Source: Planctomycetales bacterium
Lineage (GTDB): Bacteria > Planctomycetota > Phycisphaerae > SM23-33
Direction of reading: 5' to 3'
DNA length: 15,844 nt
NCBI GenBank assembly: GCA_030592655.1
Contig: JAUVIQ010000045.1
Location: 1-15,844, forward strand
A program made the translations under genes and the position numbers. Under the pieces are notes generated by a model. That model saw only the letters and a program-made list of their open reading frames with translations, was not told the origin of the DNA and searched no databases. Position 1 is the stretch's first letter, and each line of letters begins with the position of its first letter. Positions 14,505-15,844 of this stretch are shown piece after piece.

Positions 14505-15844
14505 TTACTGGTTCCGTTCGAGGTAGCAGATAACCTTCTGGTCTATGGTATTCGCGTTGAGTTTGACGACAACGCCGTCGTCGAGGTCGGCAGCGTCGAT
14601 GACGCGAACGACGTCGCCCCACTTTGCGGCGTCTCCGGGCAGAAGATCTGCCAGGTGGTTGGGAGCGTTTTTGAAAAACGATTCGTTCAGGTAATTCCCC
14701 GTCCTTCCCGGAAACAACGCCAGGTAAAGCATGTCCATCTCCACCATCTCATTGAAAAGGTGCGTCCCCAGCGACACTTCCGGCACAAGCCCCTCCCGCA
14801 TGGCCACTACTTCACAAAGAATCGAAACGTTGCTGATGTCGGAGAAATTTACGGGCACGCCGAGCGACGGCGAACTCGTGCCCCATCGGCCCGGTCCAAG
14901 CAGCATTACGGTTTCGGGCCTGTTCCGACCGTCTTCGGCAACGTGCGTAATCCGTCCCAGCAGCCTGGCGATGCGATGTCTCTGATCAACCGGCAGATTC
15001 CCATAAGCGGACGGAACGACATAGACTATTCTGTTCACTTCGGCGTCCCGGCTTCGACCTATGACCGCCCCGTTGGCTTCGAGCAGGAGGTCCCGGGGCG
15101 CTATCTCGTCCGGCGGTTCCGAAACAGCCCCTCCGCCCTTGCACTGGAAAGGTCTGCACTGCAACAGGTTAATCTTGTAGCGACCTTCGTCGAAAAAATT
15201 GGCTGTGAATTCGACGTCCACCGGATAATCGTATGCCAATTGCAGTATCGCCAGCATTTCGCGCATATCACCGACCAGCGGCGTCTGACGCAGCAGTTTT
15301 TCGAAGGTCAGGACATACCCGAAGACCTCCTTGATACCGCTATCGGCGGCCCGGCGCGCGAGTTCATCATTGCGCGACGCGAAAAGGTCCAGCGGTAAAT
15401 CGGAACTGGCCCTGGCGACGCCGGGGAATCGGCGGGACAATAATCGGCTGGCCTCCAGGTCCAGAACATCGACTTTTTTTTGCGTGTGCTGACTGACCTC
15501 GTCGAAGTTCGATTCGGGCCTTCTTTCAGGTTCGTTCAGGGCTACTACCCTTGTATAGTCGTCATCGTGGCGGTCCACTGCCCGCGTACCAAGCCCGAAG
15601 ACCATTCTCACGACACCGGCGGCCGGGTCGATATTGTCGCTCCAGACGTACGGGTTGAACGAAAGTCCCACACCGGCGATCTGCGGATAGAAAAACTCGT
15701 TATGCGCCGCACCGGAAACCCGCTGGACCAAAATAGCCATCTGCTCGTCATTGTCGAGCAGCCCACGCCCGGCGCGGTAGGTTAAAGCCCCTTCGCTCAT
15801 CGTACTGGCATAGACGGCGCGAACGGCAGAGAGGAAATTCTCAA
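14505..15844 (-). CDS. PEP/pyruvate-binding (PPDK/PEP-synthase N-domain) protein, C-terminal part (partial, cut by right edge)
   Basis: Read on the minus strand, the frame is open from the right edge (first full codon ends at 15840) to a TAA at 14507-14505; the true start lies outside the window. The early part matches the ATP-grasp N-domain of PEP synthase and pyruvate phosphate dikinase: AVRAVYASTMSEGALTYRA, MAILVQRV, VFGLGTRAVD, VDVEFTANF (a likely metal/ATP-site Glu) and NLLQCRPF, the usual 'lQxRP' end of that fold (about 15148-15170). Instead of the phosphohistidine and PEP-binding barrel domains of true PEP synthase, about 210 further residues follow, with the conserved-looking phrases MLLGPGRWGTSSPSLGVPV and SLGTHLFNEMVEMDMLYL. 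I have a general memory of such phrases in PEP/pyruvate-binding-domain proteins of planctomycetes and relatives, but the activity is unknown. It converges on the secretion operon and is probably unrelated to it in function. Confidence 0.82.
   Translation of the reverse strand, partial: ENFLSAVRAVYASTMSEGALTYRAGRGLLDNDEQMAILVQRVSGAAHNEFFYPQIAGVGLSFNPYVWSDNIDPAAGVVRMVFGLGTRAVDRHDDDYTRVVALNEPERRPESNFDEVSQHTQKKVDVLDLEASRLLSRRFPGVARASSDLPLDLFASRNDELARRAADSGIKEVFGYVLTFEKLLRQTPLVGDMREMLAILQLAYDYPVDVEFTANFFDEGRYKINLLQCRPFQCKGGGAVSEPPDEIAPRDLLLEANGAVIGRSRDAEVNRIVYVVPSAYGNLPVDQRHRIARLLGRITHVAEDGRNRPETVMLLGPGRWGTSSPSLGVPVNFSDISNVSILCEVVAMREGLVPEVSLGTHLFNEMVEMDMLYLALFPGRTGNYLNESFFKNAPNHLADLLPGDAAKWGDVVRVIDAADLDDGVVVKLNANTIDQKVICYLERNQ

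Noticed and set aside
14492..14505. Short inverted repeat ACAG...CTGT in the convergent gap, considered as a terminator
   Set aside because: Only 4 paired bases around a 6-base loop and no T-tract follows on either strand.
14655..15398. 247-codon plus-strand open frame opposite the PEP/pyruvate-binding gene
   Set aside because: The minus-strand frame has clear PPDK/PEP-synthase motifs throughout; the plus frame has none and no convincing SD.

Overview
The window looks like part of a chromosome from a Gram-negative (diderm) bacterium, GC-rich by eye, most plausibly a planctomycete or a relative in the PVC group. That placement is inferred from the style of the type II secretion / type IV pilus-like genes (a long GspK with an acidic EF-hand-like insert, fused PilM-PilN and PilO-PilP type proteins) and from the unusual PEP-synthase-like neighbour. 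It was not confirmed by any search.

Layout: bases 1-14483 are one tightly packed plus-strand operon that enters from the left edge. In order it holds the tail of a GspJ-like minor pseudopilin (1-203), a GspK minor pseudopilin (200-1609), a GspL-like PilM+PilN fusion (1626-3131), a GspM-like PilO fused to a GspC/PilP-like domain (3128-4231), a giant secretin of about 3,246 residues (4246-13986), and a small lipoprotein (13983-14483). Several junctions are 4-base ATGA stop/start overlaps, which points to translational coupling. The order J-K-L-M/C-D matches pilMNOPQ collapsed into fewer genes, placed behind type II pseudopilin genes. Bases 14505-15844 on the minus strand hold the C-terminal part of a PEP/pyruvate-binding (PPDK/PEP synthase N-domain) protein that runs off the right edge and converges on the operon with a 21-base gap.

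How the genes work together: GspJ and GspK would cap a short pseudopilus. The GspL- and GspM-like proteins would form the inner-membrane platform that links a cytoplasmic motor (not in this window) to the periplasm. The secretin would form the outer-membrane channel, and the lipoprotein may be its pilotin or an accessory subunit.

The outstanding feature is the secretin. A usual GspD has an N0 domain and three N1-type domains before the gate. Here I count one N0-like domain followed by 32 tandem N1-type domains (about 4741-13035) and then a normal secretin gate with an intact signature. The repeats are diverged from each other, the reading frame is unbroken for about 9.7 kb, and insert loops, many rich in Arg/Lys/Gly/Pro, sit at the same point of the repeat unit. 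This is the best candidate here for an undescribed system: an extremely long periplasmic channel or tether.
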